Part shown: positions 32,167 to 41,958 of the stretch, in pieces
How positions within the stretch are numbered: position 1 is the stretch's first letter
How the letters are laid out: each line of letters begins with the position of its first letter
Assembly: GCA_045617725.1 (NCBI GenBank)
Contig: JAZLJD010000062.1
Coordinates: 1-59,483, forward strand
Direction: 5' to 3'
Origin: JAZLJD01 sp045617725
GTDB lineage: Bacteria; Bacillota; Clostridia; Lachnospirales; Lachnospiraceae
DNA length: 59,483 nt
The notes under the pieces: generated by a model
Seen by the model: the letters and a program-made list of their open reading frames with translations, nothing else
Database searches by the model: none
What the model was told of the DNA's origin: nothing
Position numbers and translations under genes: made by a program

Positions 32167-33045
32167 ATGATTTTTTTGGCACTTATACCGGCAATAGCAT
32201 TAATGGTTTTTGTCTACCTTATGGACCGCAAGGAGAAGGAATCCCCCAAGGTTCTGTGGACCTGCTTCCTTTTGGGCGTTGTTTCCACGATTCCCGCGGT
32301 AGCCTTTGAACTTGTGGTGGACCTTTTTGAGTCCTTCGTCATGGTACCGGGCTCCTTTCTGTACGCCTTTTTTGACAGTATATGCGTCGTTGCTCTGGCC
32401 GAGGAGGGCTGCAAGTATCTGATGCTGCGCCTGCGGACCTGGAATCATCGCGGGTTCAACTGCATGTACGACGGCATTGTATACGCTGTTTTCGTATCGA
32501 TGGGATTTGCGGCGTTTGAGAATGTTATTTATGTCATAAACGGGGACGTATTCACCGCATTCCTTCGTATGTTCACGGCAGTACCCAGCCACGCTGTCGA
32601 TGCCGTGTTTATGGGCGTATTCTACAGCCATGCCAAGCAGGCGGCTCTGAATGGCGACCGCTCGAAGAGAATAACCAACACCATACTGGCACTGCTCGTT
32701 CCGATTGCCACACACGGAATCTACGACAGCCTGATCAGCCTGGAGGAGGAAATTGTGGGTGACCTTATTGTAAGCCTTGCATATCTGGCTTGGATTGGCG
32801 TAGTGGTTCTTAGCTTCACAGCCGCTTTCGTGGTAATCTTCGTTACATCAAAGAAGGATCATTTCTTCTACGTGAAGAATATTGCCGGGGCAACTTACAT
32901 TCCCGTTCAGCAGCCGGTTCCGGCACAGGCAGCTGTACCTATAAGCCTGCGTCCCGGAAACTGGATTTGCCGCTGCGGCGCCATCAATGGAAACAATTTC
33001 TGCCCGAGATGCGGCACGGCCAAAGAGAATGCTGCCTGGAAGTAA
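32167..33045 (+). CDS. PrsW-family intramembrane protease with zinc ribbon
   Basis: A 292-residue membrane protein with about eight hydrophobic segments. The PrsW/glutamic-type protease signature is present: LAEEGCKYLML, YDGIVYAVFVSMGFAAFENVIY and PSHAVDAVFMGVFY, which carry the conserved Glu and His residues. In Bacillus, PrsW cuts an anti-sigma factor in an envelope stress response; no such factor is adjacent here. A C-terminal zinc ribbon (CRCG...CPRCG) is added, as in several other membrane proteins of this region. It starts one base after the oxidoreductase stop. Confidence 0.85.
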   Translation: MIFLALIPAIALMVFVYLMDRKEKESPKVLWTCFLLGVVSTIPAVAFELVVDLFESFVMVPGSFLYAFFDSICVVALAEEGCKYLMLRLRTWNHRGFNCMYDGIVYAVFVSMGFAAFENVIYVINGDVFTAFLRMFTAVPSHAVDAVFMGVFYSHAKQAALNGDRSKRITNTILALLVPIATHGIYDSLISLEEEIVGDLIVSLAYLAWIGVVVLSFTAAFVVIFVTSKKDHFFYVKNIAGATYIPVQQPVPAQAAVPISLRPGNWICRCGAINGNNFCPRCGTAKENAAWK

Positions 33046-33117
33046 TAATTGATGCAATGTAGCACAGGAATGTGTTAAAATATTATCGAAATACAAGCTT
33101 CGGGGATTGTTATTACG

Positions 33118-36100
33118 ATGAAACATATAAGAGCGAAATGGATTAAGAAATTTGTGCGAGGGTTCGCCGGCATGGCTTTTGCTGTGGCGGTGTTCTCTCT
33201 TTTTGTGGTTACTATTGAGGCAGGGACCGGCAAGACGGTAAGGGTCGGCTATTTCTCGGAAGCGGGTATGATGAACGGTGTCGGCGAGGATGAAACAAAG
33301 TCCGGTTATGCGTACGAGTACCTGCAGGAGATTGCGAGCATTGCGGGCTGGAAATACGAGTATGTATACGGAAGCTTCAGCGATTTGTATGTGCAGCTCC
33401 AGAACGGCGAAATAGACATTCTGCCGTACATCACAAAGACCGAGGAACGTTCGGAACAGTTCCTGTTCCCCGACAAGCAGATGGGTGACGAGCAGTTCTA
33501 TTTGGCATCAAAGACATCAGGCCAGCTTTCGGCGGATCTTAAGGAGCTTTCGGGCAAACGGGTCGGAACGACCCGGGATGCCTTCCAGAATATACCGTTT
33601 CAGGAAATCATTGAAGCACGGGGAATACAGTGTGAGCTGGTGGAATTCCCGGGACCGGACGAGCGCTGGACGGCACTGGCAGGCGGGGCCATTGATTATT
33701 CAATCGAGACGGATACGATTTTTGCAAGCATTGAGTTGCATCCGGTTTACGAGCTGGGCACGCGTTATCCCTATTATCTGATGCTGGCAGCGGGACGTGA
33801 GGAACTCCTTGGGGAACTGAATGCGGCCCAAAAGCATCTTGACGAAGTAAATCCGAGTTTCCTTTCGAACCTTCGCTATAAATATTTTAAGAATATACCG
33901 CTTTACCGCGAGATTACGGACGAAGGACGCAAGTGGCTGGAAAGTCATGACAGCATCCGTGTCGGCACCTTTTTGGACAACGGTTCCTACGTAATCATGA
34001 ACAGGGACGGTTCCGTGAGCGGTATCGCACCGGACTACACGAGGATCATGCTGGATGCACTGGATATCGATATTCCGGTCAACTGGAAGTATTACAAGAA
34101 CAAAAACGAAGCAATAGCGGCCCTTAAGGACGGCGAGATAGATCTTGTAAATCCGTACTATCACAATTACAACGATGCCGAGGAGGATGGAATCATCCTT
34201 TCGAACCAGGTCTATTCGGCCGATATGAGCATCCTCTACAAGGACGAGTATACGGACAAGACCCTGTCCGTAATCGCGACGCCCAACACGCGCCTCGGAA
34301 TGAGCTACGTAAGAGACAATTACCCGAAGTCGCAGGTGGTGGGCTGTGCAACCGATGAGAATTGTGTGGAACTATTAAAATCCGGCAAGGTCAGCTGTGT
34401 CGTGATGTACACGGATTCCCTGAACAGGCTGCTCAAGAGCCTGAATCATCACTACAACATGCGTTCCCTGAATGCCCATTGCCAGGTCGGTTTTGCGGCG
34501 CTTCCGGAGAATTCAGCCCTGATTTCGATCATCGACAAGGCGGCTCCGTACCTTTCGGACGTGCAGATGAACGCAATTTTGGACAAGTACAGCGTGGAGC
34601 AGAGCAACGAAATTACCTTACGGGCCTTAATCAATGACCGCCCCGAACTGGTAGTGTTCCTAGTAGCCCTGCTTTTTATCCTTGTGATTATTGCAATTCT
34701 CTTTTTCCAAAAGCGCGAAAAACTAAGTGAGCAGCGCCGGAAGGAAAACGAGCTGTTCCGCAACCTGATCAGGCAGTTTACCAATACCTACGAAGCAGTT
34801 ATTATTGGCAACATTGCGGACGATATGTTTAAGTGCATTTCGCAAAAGAGTACGGATTTCAACCTGATGGATGATTCCGGACTGCTTTCGAGCGTGTTCG
34901 ATCAATTCGTTTTGCAGGATTTGTGTCCCGCGGATTACGAAAAAGTGAACAGCGAGATGGTTCATTATGCGGAGATTCGAAAGAAGCTTAAGGCGGGCGA
35001 ATCGAGTAATCTCGTATATCGCAGGAAGATAGGCAACACATACCGATGGCATCGGTCCACCTTGAATCGCATCAATGAGGACGAGATTATTGTCGGATTC
35101 AAGGACTGCGACGACGAGATTCGTTCGGAAATGGTAAAAGAGAAGCTGATCAGCGAGTACGATGCACTCTACGTGGTTGATTTGAACTGCGATATCATTA
35201 CTTCGGACAAATTGTCCGTGGTTTCCCCGATTGGCGCCTTTTCCGGCAGCAGGACTTACAGTGAGGTAGCCCGCAGCTTCGCCCAAACGGTAGCCGGGCA
35301 GTACCGGGACGACATGCTTCTTTTGTGCGATCCGGAATATTTGAAGACTTACATGAAGGATGAGAATCATCGCGAGTATGTTTACGAGCTGCCCGGAATC
35401 GAGCACACGATGCGTCGTCTTCGTATTGACACGCTGGAGCGCGAGAACGGTGTGGCGTCGGTGGTCCTTATGTCCTTTATGAACATCGACGAGGCCCGTG
35501 CACAGGCCATCGCGTTGCAGAAAAAGATGGCGGACCAGAAGGTGCTTTTGGACTACTTCGTGGATTCCTTCAATTCCGCGTACTTTGTGAACCTCGAGGA
35601 CGATACCTACGAGGTCGTTTACATGAATCCGGAGATGACCGGCCGGTTTGCCATGACCGGAGAAGACCGCGAGGCGATGCATAACTTCATCAACCTCCAT
35701 ATTCATCCAAACGACCGGGCGTTCATGTTCCGCATGATTGACAAAAACTATGTCAGCGAGCGACTTCGGGAGGAACCTTCCTATACCTTCACCGTGCGTG
35801 AGATAAACGGCGACATCACGAAGACCATGCGATGCATCATCATTCGTGTGGCGGATGAATATCACATCGCAGTCGGCTTTATCGATATTACGGAGGAACT
35901 GTGCAAGGAGAAAGAGGCACAGCAACGCCTGAAAGAAGCCCTGGCGATGGCGGAATCGGCCAATAAAGCCAAGACGACCTTCCTAAACAGCATGTCCCAT
36001 GATATCAGGACGCCCATGAATGCCATCATCGGCTTTACGAAGCTGGCACTTATGCATCTTGAGGATGGGGAGCAGGTGGAGAATTATCTGGACAAGATCA

Positions 36101-37110
36101 GTCAGGCCGGAAACCATTTGCTTTCGCTGATTAACGATATTCTGGACATGAGCCGCATTGAGTCCGGCAAGATGAGTTTCCGGGAGCAGCCGGAGGATGT
36201 TTTGGAAATTATCCGGGGTCTTTCGGACATCATCCAGCCCGAACTCCTTGAGAAACAGCACACCCTTACGGTCGATACGGACGCGGTATCAAGGAGCGGA
36301 ATTGTCTGCGACAAGCTGCGACTGAATCAGGTTCTTTTGAATATTCTCAGTAATTCCATCAAGTATACGCCGGATGGCGGCGTGATTACCCTGACCGTGA
36401 CCGAGCAGGTTTCAAAGGACGAAGGGAAAGCGACCTTTACGTTCCGCATTACGGACAACGGCATGGGCATGGATGAGAAGTACTTAAAGACGATTTACGA
36501 GCCGTTCACGCGGGTGCGTACGAGCACGATTTCCGGCATCGAAGGCACCGGCCTCGGTATGGCCATCACGAAGAGCATAGTGGACATGATGAACGGCCAT
36601 ATCCATGTAAAGAGCGTGGTCGGCAAGGGAACCGAAGTGACGGTAACCTTTGATTTCCGCCTTTCCGACGGAAGAGCAGCGGGCGTGGATCCGGTGGATT
36701 CACAGTCCTTGGATACGCAGGATACAAGCCTTGAAGGCAAAAAAATACTTCTTGTCGAAGACAACCCGTTAAACTGTGAAATTGCGACGGAACTCCTTAA
36801 GGAATACGGTTGTAGCACGGATGTTGCGGGGGATGGCAGTGTTGCCGTTGAGAAGATACGAAATGCTCGGCCCGGCGATTACGACCTCATCCTTATGGAT
36901 GTGCAGATGCCCGGCATGGACGGCTACGAGGCAACACGGCAGATCAGGGCGCTTGGAACGGAGGTATCGCAGCTCCCGATTCTTGCGATGACGGCCAATG
37001 CCTTCGAAGAGGACAGACAGCTGGCAATCGAGGCGGGAATGAATGCACATATTCCAAAACCCATCAGTGTAGACTCTCTTCGCAGTTTTTTGTTACAATA
37101 TTTGAAATAA
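33118..37110 (+). CDS. Two-SBP hybrid sensor histidine kinase
   Basis: A 1330-residue sensor. A signal anchor is followed by two tandem SBP_bac_3-type solute-binding domains outside the cell (residues ~40-270: VRVGYFSEAGMM..; ~280-500: IRVGTFLDNGSYV..). A membrane segment (~508-530) and two PAS-like regions (~550-930) follow. The kinase core has MSHDIRTPMNAIIG (His961), N box NILSNSIKYT, DNGMGMDE and GTGLGMAI, and a terminal receiver has MDVQMPGMDGYEA (Asp1261). Solute binding probably controls a phosphorelay similar to BvgS/EvgS types. The regulated partner is not encoded next to it. A polar amino acid or similar small ligand is likely but unknown. Confidence 0.94.
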   Translation: MKHIRAKWIKKFVRGFAGMAFAVAVFSLFVVTIEAGTGKTVRVGYFSEAGMMNGVGEDETKSGYAYEYLQEIASIAGWKYEYVYGSFSDLYVQLQNGEIDILPYITKTEERSEQFLFPDKQMGDEQFYLASKTSGQLSADLKELSGKRVGTTRDAFQNIPFQEIIEARGIQCELVEFPGPDERWTALAGGAIDYSIETDTIFASIELHPVYELGTRYPYYLMLAAGREELLGELNAAQKHLDEVNPSFLSNLRYKYFKNIPLYREITDEGRKWLESHDSIRVGTFLDNGSYVIMNRDGSVSGIAPDYTRIMLDALDIDIPVNWKYYKNKNEAIAALKDGEIDLVNPYYHNYNDAEEDGIILSNQVYSADMSILYKDEYTDKTLSVIATPNTRLGMSYVRDNYPKSQVVGCATDENCVELLKSGKVSCVVMYTDSLNRLLKSLNHHYNMRSLNAHCQVGFAALPENSALISIIDKAAPYLSDVQMNAILDKYSVEQSNEITLRALINDRPELVVFLVALLFILVIIAILFFQKREKLSEQRRKENELFRNLIRQFTNTYEAVIIGNIADDMFKCISQKSTDFNLMDDSGLLSSVFDQFVLQDLCPADYEKVNSEMVHYAEIRKKLKAGESSNLVYRRKIGNTYRWHRSTLNRINEDEIIVGFKDCDDEIRSEMVKEKLISEYDALYVVDLNCDIITSDKLSVVSPIGAFSGSRTYSEVARSFAQTVAGQYRDDMLLLCDPEYLKTYMKDENHREYVYELPGIEHTMRRLRIDTLERENGVASVVLMSFMNIDEARAQAIALQKKMADQKVLLDYFVDSFNSAYFVNLEDDTYEVVYMNPEMTGRFAMTGEDREAMHNFINLHIHPNDRAFMFRMIDKNYVSERLREEPSYTFTVREINGDITKTMRCIIIRVADEYHIAVGFIDITEELCKEKEAQQRLKEALAMAESANKAKTTFLNSMSHDIRTPMNAIIGFTKLALMHLEDGEQVENYLDKISQAGNHLLSLINDILDMSRIESGKMSFREQPEDVLEIIRGLSDIIQPELLEKQHTLTVDTDAVSRSGIVCDKLRLNQVLLNILSNSIKYTPDGGVITLTVTEQVSKDEGKATFTFRITDNGMGMDEKYLKTIYEPFTRVRTSTISGIEGTGLGMAITKSIVDMMNGHIHVKSVVGKGTEVTVTFDFRLSDGRAAGVDPVDSQSLDTQDTSLEGKKILLVEDNPLNCEIATELLKEYGCSTDVAGDGSVAVEKIRNARPGDYDLILMDVQMPGMDGYEATRQIRALGTEVSQLPILAMTANAFEEDRQLAIEAGMNAHIPKPISVDSLRSFLLQYLK

Positions 37111-37149
37111 ATTGGGCCTTAAGGTCCGGAAGGATAAGGAATTTTAGAA

Positions 37150-37764
37150 ATGAATGATGATATGAAGTTTACCAACCTCTTCGGAGGAGCATTTTTCGGC
37201 ACCGGGGTACTCCTGCTTATCAGTGCCCTGACCGTACTGCTTGCCGGCGGAGGTGTTGTCGGTGCGGGAGTTCCGGCTCTGATGGGAGTTGTTTTTGGCT
37301 CCGTGGGTGGCGGATTCTTAATCCACAACATGAAAACCAAAAAGAAGGTGAAGAAAATTCTCGCCGAGGGCGAAAGATTCACCGGCAAGATTTACGGCTA
37401 CGTCGAGGACAAAAGCTTTACAATGAACGGCGATTTCCTCGTGAATACGAAGGTGCGGTATTTTGACGAATCCAACGTCGAACGCGAAGCGATTCTCATA
37501 ACGCGATTTACGAAGGGCAAGGCATCCTTCCCTATCGGCGCCACTATCGATATCGCCCGGCTGGGCACGGACTTCACCTGGGTACCCGACTCGATTCGTT
37601 ACGAACACATCTTCCGCGAGGAAGAGCTGATGGACGACAAGCCTTTGTCACCCGAGCATGTCAAGATGATAGCGGTGCACTGCGACAGCTGCAGCGCAAG
37701 CTACGTAGCGGCTTGGGGCTATGCGGCCAAATGCCCGTATTGCGGCACTATGGTGAATGCTTAA
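37150..37764 (+). CDS. DUF3592-like membrane protein with zinc ribbon
   Basis: A 204-residue protein with two N-terminal membrane segments (~12-32, ~38-60). A beta-rich domain resembling DUF3592 follows (GERFTGKIYGYVEDKSF, VRYFDESNVEREAILITRF, GATIDIARLG), then a C-terminal zinc ribbon CDSCSASYVAAWGYAAKCPYCG. The role is unknown. It belongs to a local group of small membrane proteins with zinc ribbons (also at 32167, 38818 and 39609). It stands alone, ~40 bp after the hybrid kinase. Confidence 0.6.
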   Translation: MNDDMKFTNLFGGAFFGTGVLLLISALTVLLAGGGVVGAGVPALMGVVFGSVGGGFLIHNMKTKKKVKKILAEGERFTGKIYGYVEDKSFTMNGDFLVNTKVRYFDESNVEREAILITRFTKGKASFPIGATIDIARLGTDFTWVPDSIRYEHIFREEELMDDKPLSPEHVKMIAVHCDSCSASYVAAWGYAAKCPYCGTMVNA

Positions 37765-37821
37765 TGGAATAAATCACACACCCGGACTTCCGGGAGATGA
37801 GTTAACAAGGAGGATGGATTT

Positions 37822-38289
37822 ATGGCACAGAAGAATTCTTTTTGGCGAAGCCTATTGATTACTGCAGGCACTTTCGCAACATTGAACGTGGTGGGCAGTG
37901 CCCTGATTGCACGGAAGAACCGTCTCAAGATGGACGAGCATCCGAACGACTTTAACATCATGCACACCGTTACGATGGGACGCAATGTGGTTGAGGTATC
38001 CGAGAATATCAGCCACGCGTATTTTTCCTGCCTGACCGGTGCGATGGACATAAATTTTGTGACTCGTAATAATGCGAAGGAGGTATTTGTTGACCTTTCG
38101 GCGATTTGCTCCAAGATTAATATTTACCTTCCCGAGAACGCTGTGCTTGAGTGGGATGGCGACGACATGTTTACGACGATTAACGATACCCGCGAGGTGG
38201 ACGAGGAGCCGGAGAATGCATTCATCGTACATCTCAAGCGACTCGCCCTGTGCACCACCATCAACATCGGCACTGTGGTTGAGGAATAA
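37822..38289 (+). CDS. Small anchored protein, LiaF C-terminal-like
   Basis: A 155-residue protein with one N-terminal membrane segment (~10-28). Its beta-rich domain reads AYFSCLTGAMDINFV and CSKINIYLPENAVLEW. That pair of strands recalls the repeat in LiaF/DUF2154-type envelope-stress proteins, a weak resemblance. GGAGGATGG precedes the start. The YbaK-like gene starts 12 bases after its stop. No function can be assigned with confidence. Confidence 0.5.
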   Translation: MAQKNSFWRSLLITAGTFATLNVVGSALIARKNRLKMDEHPNDFNIMHTVTMGRNVVEVSENISHAYFSCLTGAMDINFVTRNNAKEVFVDLSAICSKINIYLPENAVLEWDGDDMFTTINDTREVDEEPENAFIVHLKRLALCTTINIGTVVEE

Positions 38290-38301
38290 GGGGGACACAA
38301 G

Positions 38302-38772
38302 ATGGCATTTGAAGAAGCAAAAGCGTATTTGACTTCACAGGGCTACGAGGACAGAATCAGGGTATTCGACGTTTCCAGTGCGACCGTCGAACTGGCAGCA
38401 GTCGCTGTGGGCACCGAACCCGCACACATCGCCAAGTCCCTGACCTTCATGGTGGAGGATGGGCCCGTCATGATTATCGCAGCCGGCGATGCCAAAGTGA
38501 ATAATGGCAAATTCAAGGCATTCTTCCACACGAAGGCCAAGATGTTGACCCGCGAGGAAGTAAATGCGCTCATCGGACACGATGTGGGCGGTGTATGCCC
38601 CTTTGGTATCAATTCGGGCGTCACGGTCTACCTGGATGTTTCCTTAAAACGCTTTGAACAGATTTATCCCGCCTGCGGTAGCGCAAACAGCGCCGTAGAA
38701 CTCACCCCCGCTGAACTTGAAACTCTGTCGGGCTGCCGGGAATGGATTGATGTATGTATATTGCCGGAATAG
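38302..38772 (+). CDS. YbaK/EbsC-type aminoacyl-tRNA deacylase
   Basis: A 156-residue trans-editing enzyme of the YbaK/ProX family, which hydrolyses mischarged tRNA (for example Cys- or Ala-tRNA-Pro). Key parts are VGTEPAHIAKSLTFMV with the conserved Lys, GDAKVNNGKFKAFF, and the C-terminal VGGVCPFGINSGVTVYLDVSL, plus the GSANSAVELTP ending. The full family length is present. GGGGGACAC lies upstream of the start. It probably shares a transcript with the gene before it. Confidence 0.92.
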   Translation: MAFEEAKAYLTSQGYEDRIRVFDVSSATVELAAVAVGTEPAHIAKSLTFMVEDGPVMIIAAGDAKVNNGKFKAFFHTKAKMLTREEVNALIGHDVGGVCPFGINSGVTVYLDVSLKRFEQIYPACGSANSAVELTPAELETLSGCREWIDVCILPE

Positions 38773-38817
38773 TATGATACCATAAGGAATATATTAATTA
38801 TCGAGAGGATTGAAGTT

Positions 38818-39606
38818 ATGCAGATAATATGTACAAGCTGCGCGGGAACCTATGACGCGAAGCTGGCGAAGTGTCCGTACTGCGGCTACATTAATGAGCC
38901 GGGAGCGGAGAAGGCCTACATGAAGAAGATGGAGGGCGTTCGCAGCAATCTGGATCAGGTGGACGACATCGTTGTTTCGAATCTGAAGCAGGATTTGAAG
39001 CAGTTTTTGAAGGTGTTTGCCATCAGCCTGGGAATTGTGCTGGCGATTACGCTTTTGGTTGCGGCGACGGTGAATAATAACAGAAAACGGGAACGGGACA
39101 AGTATTTCGAAGAAATCACGACCGAAATGGATATGTTTGCGCGACTTAACCGGGCGGCGGAGGAATGGAACAACCTGTATGATGAGGGCCGCTACGACGA
39201 AATGTACGAAAAAGCATTTGCCGGTCAGCGCGAGTTTGTCAGCGAATTCTATAATTGGAAACACTACTTCTTCTTTAGTTCCTATGGCAGATACAGGGAA
39301 GCCATGGTGGATCTTGAGGAGATTGCGGAGAACGGCAGGTATGGCACCTACGAGATGTCGCGTGTGCTTTACAGCGTGTTCAACTTGTATTGTGATCTTT
39401 ATAATGCACTGAACTCCAATCTGTCGACCAAGGATAAGGAAATCCTGGTTCCGTATTACGAGGAAGTCAAAGAGCAGACCAAGATTGTTTTTGGCATGAC
39501 CGATGCGGAATACGATGAACTGCAGGAGAAGATTGCGCCCAAGCGCGCGTCGTATGTATCCTATCAGGCAGTGGAAGATGTCGCTGCGGAAAGGTTGGGT
39601 GAGTAG
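38818..39606 (+). CDS. Zinc-ribbon single-pass membrane protein
   Basis: A 262-residue protein. It starts with a zinc ribbon (CTSC...CPYCG, residues 4-~23), has a charged stretch, one membrane segment (~72-92) and a helical extracellular domain. It is the first of three genes in a row (next at 39609 and 40327) that share the layout of short cytoplasmic part, one membrane helix and helical exterior. The shared ending DAEYDELQEKIAPKRASYV resembles TETEYRELLEMTATKRAARV in the next protein, so the two are paralogues. The function is unknown. Confidence 0.65.
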   Translation: MQIICTSCAGTYDAKLAKCPYCGYINEPGAEKAYMKKMEGVRSNLDQVDDIVVSNLKQDLKQFLKVFAISLGIVLAITLLVAATVNNNRKRERDKYFEEITTEMDMFARLNRAAEEWNNLYDEGRYDEMYEKAFAGQREFVSEFYNWKHYFFFSSYGRYREAMVDLEEIAENGRYGTYEMSRVLYSVFNLYCDLYNALNSNLSTKDKEILVPYYEEVKEQTKIVFGMTDAEYDELQEKIAPKRASYVSYQAVEDVAAERLGE

Positions 39607-39608
39607 AG

Positions 39609-40349
39609 ATGAAGTGCAGACAATGTGGATATAACCTGGAAATCGATACCGAAATCTGCCCCTGCTGCGGAATCCCGAACCCGGTGGCCAAAAAGCATCG
39701 TGCAGACATGCGGAAGTACACAAAGGACTACGCCCAGACGAAGGAAGTCGTTATTTCCAAATCGCGGCGTATCAATACGGCAGTGATTCGCATAACGGTG
39801 ATTGTGGTGACGATTGCCGCAATGGTCGGTCTGATCTGCTATGGTGGCATGAACGACAAATTACGTCGCGATGTGAATCGCAGGATTCCGAAGAAGGAGG
39901 CAATGGCTCTGCTTCCGGAACTTGATGAGCTGATAGAGGCCGAGGATTACATGGCCGTGCATGCCTTTAACAGCGCTCATAAAATATATAAGTCGCTGGG
40001 CTTCGACAGTGAATACACGAATTTGATTTTGGCAACGGATGCTTACTCAGACCTGTTGATGAATCTCCTGCTTGTGAAGAGTGATGGCGGGCAGAATACA
40101 TATTCGTACGCTTCCTCCATCGGGGATGAGATTCTAATGCTTTCGAGGCGTGCCGGCACGCCGGAGATGTACAGTTCCCCCGAGCGGTTTGATGCATATC
40201 TTTCGAGTATGGAGGAGGATGTGATTGGCCTTTTATATACATATCTGGGCATTACGGAAACGGAGTACCGGGAGCTTCTGGAGATGACCGCTACCAAGAG
40301 AGCAGCGAGAGTGGAGGAAATTATCGATGAAATCAAACGGACGGAATAA
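39609..40349 (+). CDS. Zinc-ribbon single-pass membrane protein, paralogue
   Basis: A 246-residue protein with an N-terminal zinc ribbon (CRQCG...CPCCG, residues 3-~22), one membrane segment (~58-78) and a helical extracellular domain. It is related to the gene before it, which ends 2 nt upstream, most clearly over the last ~40 residues. It overlaps the next gene by 23 nt, so the three are surely co-transcribed. There is no known function. Confidence 0.65.
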   Translation: MKCRQCGYNLEIDTEICPCCGIPNPVAKKHRADMRKYTKDYAQTKEVVISKSRRINTAVIRITVIVVTIAAMVGLICYGGMNDKLRRDVNRRIPKKEAMALLPELDELIEAEDYMAVHAFNSAHKIYKSLGFDSEYTNLILATDAYSDLLMNLLLVKSDGGQNTYSYASSIGDEILMLSRRAGTPEMYSSPERFDAYLSSMEEDVIGLLYTYLGITETEYRELLEMTATKRAARVEEIIDEIKRTE

Positions 40350-40752
40350 GCAGGTTAAAAAGTCCAAATTTCCTATCATTATAGGTGTGATTTGGGGCTT
40401 TATGGTAGCCTTATTTATTGGCTTTACAATCGACATTTATTCATACAGCGAAGAGTATTATAAGCATGCACCTACCATGGTGCGTTATCTGGGCATGGAA
40501 GATTACGGACGGTTCTGCCAGAATATGAACTTGCAGATTGAGGGGGGCCTGACCGCCGAGAAGGAACCGCTGTTCACGGAACTGCTGGGCATCTATGATT
40601 ATCTTTTGGCAGCTACCCAGGTTGACTTCTACGAAACGATGAGGAACCCTGAGAAGGTAGAGTATTACAGCGCCCAAAAGGATGAAGCCCTTGTAAGAAT
40701 GGGGCAGTTTACGTACCTTCAGGACAAGCTGGATGAGTACGTGGAATCATAG
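40327..40752 (+). CDS. Small single-pass membrane protein
   Basis: A 141-residue protein with a basic N-terminus, one membrane segment (FPIIIGVIWGFMVALFIGFTI, ~residues 13-35) and an external helical domain. It lacks the zinc ribbon of its two upstream neighbours but keeps the rest of their layout. The start lies within the end of the previous gene after GAGGAAATT. A strong terminator follows. Confidence 0.6.
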   Translation: MKSNGRNKQVKKSKFPIIIGVIWGFMVALFIGFTIDIYSYSEEYYKHAPTMVRYLGMEDYGRFCQNMNLQIEGGLTAEKEPLFTELLGIYDYLLAATQVDFYETMRNPEKVEYYSAQKDEALVRMGQFTYLQDKLDEYVES

Positions 40753-40766
40753 GATTTATTGAGCGA

Positions 40767-40795
40767 GGGCAGTCCTTCGGGACTGTCCTTTTTTG
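40767..40795 (+). terminator. Rho-independent terminator before sbcD
   Basis: GGGCAGTCC pairs with GGACTGTCC around a TTCG tetraloop (one G-U pair) and is followed by six T. It closes the three-gene zinc-ribbon operon. Confidence 0.92.
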
Positions 40796-40826
40796 ACAAA
40801 AACAAGCCCGATAGATAGGAGTGTCT

Positions 40827-41954
40827 ATGAAACTGATGCATTTGTCGGATCTTCATTTGGGAAAGCGAGTGAATGAGTTCCCCATGCTGGAAGATCAGCA
40901 GTATATATTGACGAAGATTATAAACATAGTGGATGAGGAGAAGCCGGACGGCGTGATGATTGCCGGCGATGTTTTCGACAAATCGATCCCCGGCGAGGAG
41001 GCTGTGCAGCTCTGGGATGACTTTTTAAACCGGCTGGTGCAGCGAAACTTAAAGGTGTTTATCATAAGCGGAAACCATGATTCCGCAGTCCGTGTTTCGG
41101 AGTACAACCGGCTGATTCGTACGGCGGGCGTCTACATATCTCCTGCCTACAGTGGCGAAGTGACGCCGGTTTCCCTCGAGGATGAGCACGGCAGTCTGAA
41201 CATTTACATGCTGCCCTATATTAAGCCGCCTATTGTGCGGTCGTTCTTTCCGGAGGAGAAGATTGATGATTACACGGACGCCTGTCGCGTGGCCATCGGG
41301 CAGATGCAGGTGAATTCTAAGGAGCGAAATGTCCTGATTACGCACCAGTTTGTCACCGGAGCGACGCGCTGCGAGTCTGAAGAAATTGTTGTTGGCGGCC
41401 TGGACAATGTGGATGTTTCCGTGTTTGACGCGTTTGATTATGTGGCGCTGGGGCACATTCACGGGCGGCAGAGCATCGGTCGGGAGACGGTGCGATACTG
41501 CGGAACCCCGCTCAAATACTCTTTTTCGGAGAAGGACCATATAAAGTCCGTGACGATTGTGGAATTGGGCGCCAAAAACGACATCACAGTGCGGGAGTGC
41601 CCGCTTACGCCGAGGCATGACCTAAGGGAAATCCGTGGCACCTATGAGGAACTGACATGCCGGGAAAACTACGAGAATACGGCGGTGGACGACTACATTC
41701 ATGCGGTGCTGACGGACGAGGAGGATGTGGTGGATGCGGTTTTGAAGCTTCGCATTATCTATCCGAATCTGATGAAACTGAGTTATGACAATAAGCGGAC
41801 GCGGGGAAATCAGACCATCGATTACTCGGAGGACGTGGAGGCGAAGTCGCCGCTTACGCTGTTCGAGACATTTTACGAGACGCAGAATAACCAGCCCATG
41901 AGCGAGGAACAGAAGGACTTCGTGCAGGGCCTGATTCAATCGATTTGGGGGTAA
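40827..41954 (+). CDS. sbcD: Exonuclease SbcD (Mre11-like)
   Basis: Nuclease subunit of the SbcCD complex, which opens hairpin and protein-blocked DNA ends. The phosphoesterase motifs are complete: HLSDLHLGKRV, MIAGDVFDKS, ISGNHDSAVR, LITHQFV and ALGHIHGRQS. The 375-residue length is normal. ATG 40827 is chosen over a GTG six bases earlier because TAGGAG is then well spaced. sbcC starts four bases after its stop. Since SbcCD cuts long DNA palindromes, its presence beside a palindrome-rich landscape is notable. Confidence 0.95.
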   Translation: MKLMHLSDLHLGKRVNEFPMLEDQQYILTKIINIVDEEKPDGVMIAGDVFDKSIPGEEAVQLWDDFLNRLVQRNLKVFIISGNHDSAVRVSEYNRLIRTAGVYISPAYSGEVTPVSLEDEHGSLNIYMLPYIKPPIVRSFFPEEKIDDYTDACRVAIGQMQVNSKERNVLITHQFVTGATRCESEEIVVGGLDNVDVSVFDAFDYVALGHIHGRQSIGRETVRYCGTPLKYSFSEKDHIKSVTIVELGAKNDITVRECPLTPRHDLREIRGTYEELTCRENYENTAVDDYIHAVLTDEEDVVDAVLKLRIIYPNLMKLSYDNKRTRGNQTIDYSEDVEAKSPLTLFETFYETQNNQPMSEEQKDFVQGLIQSIWG

Positions 41955-41958
41955 TAGC

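Noticed and set aside
34723..35925. Reverse-strand 400-codon frame over the hybrid kinase
   Set aside because: Antisense to well-defined kinase domains, with no ribosome site or recognisable motif.
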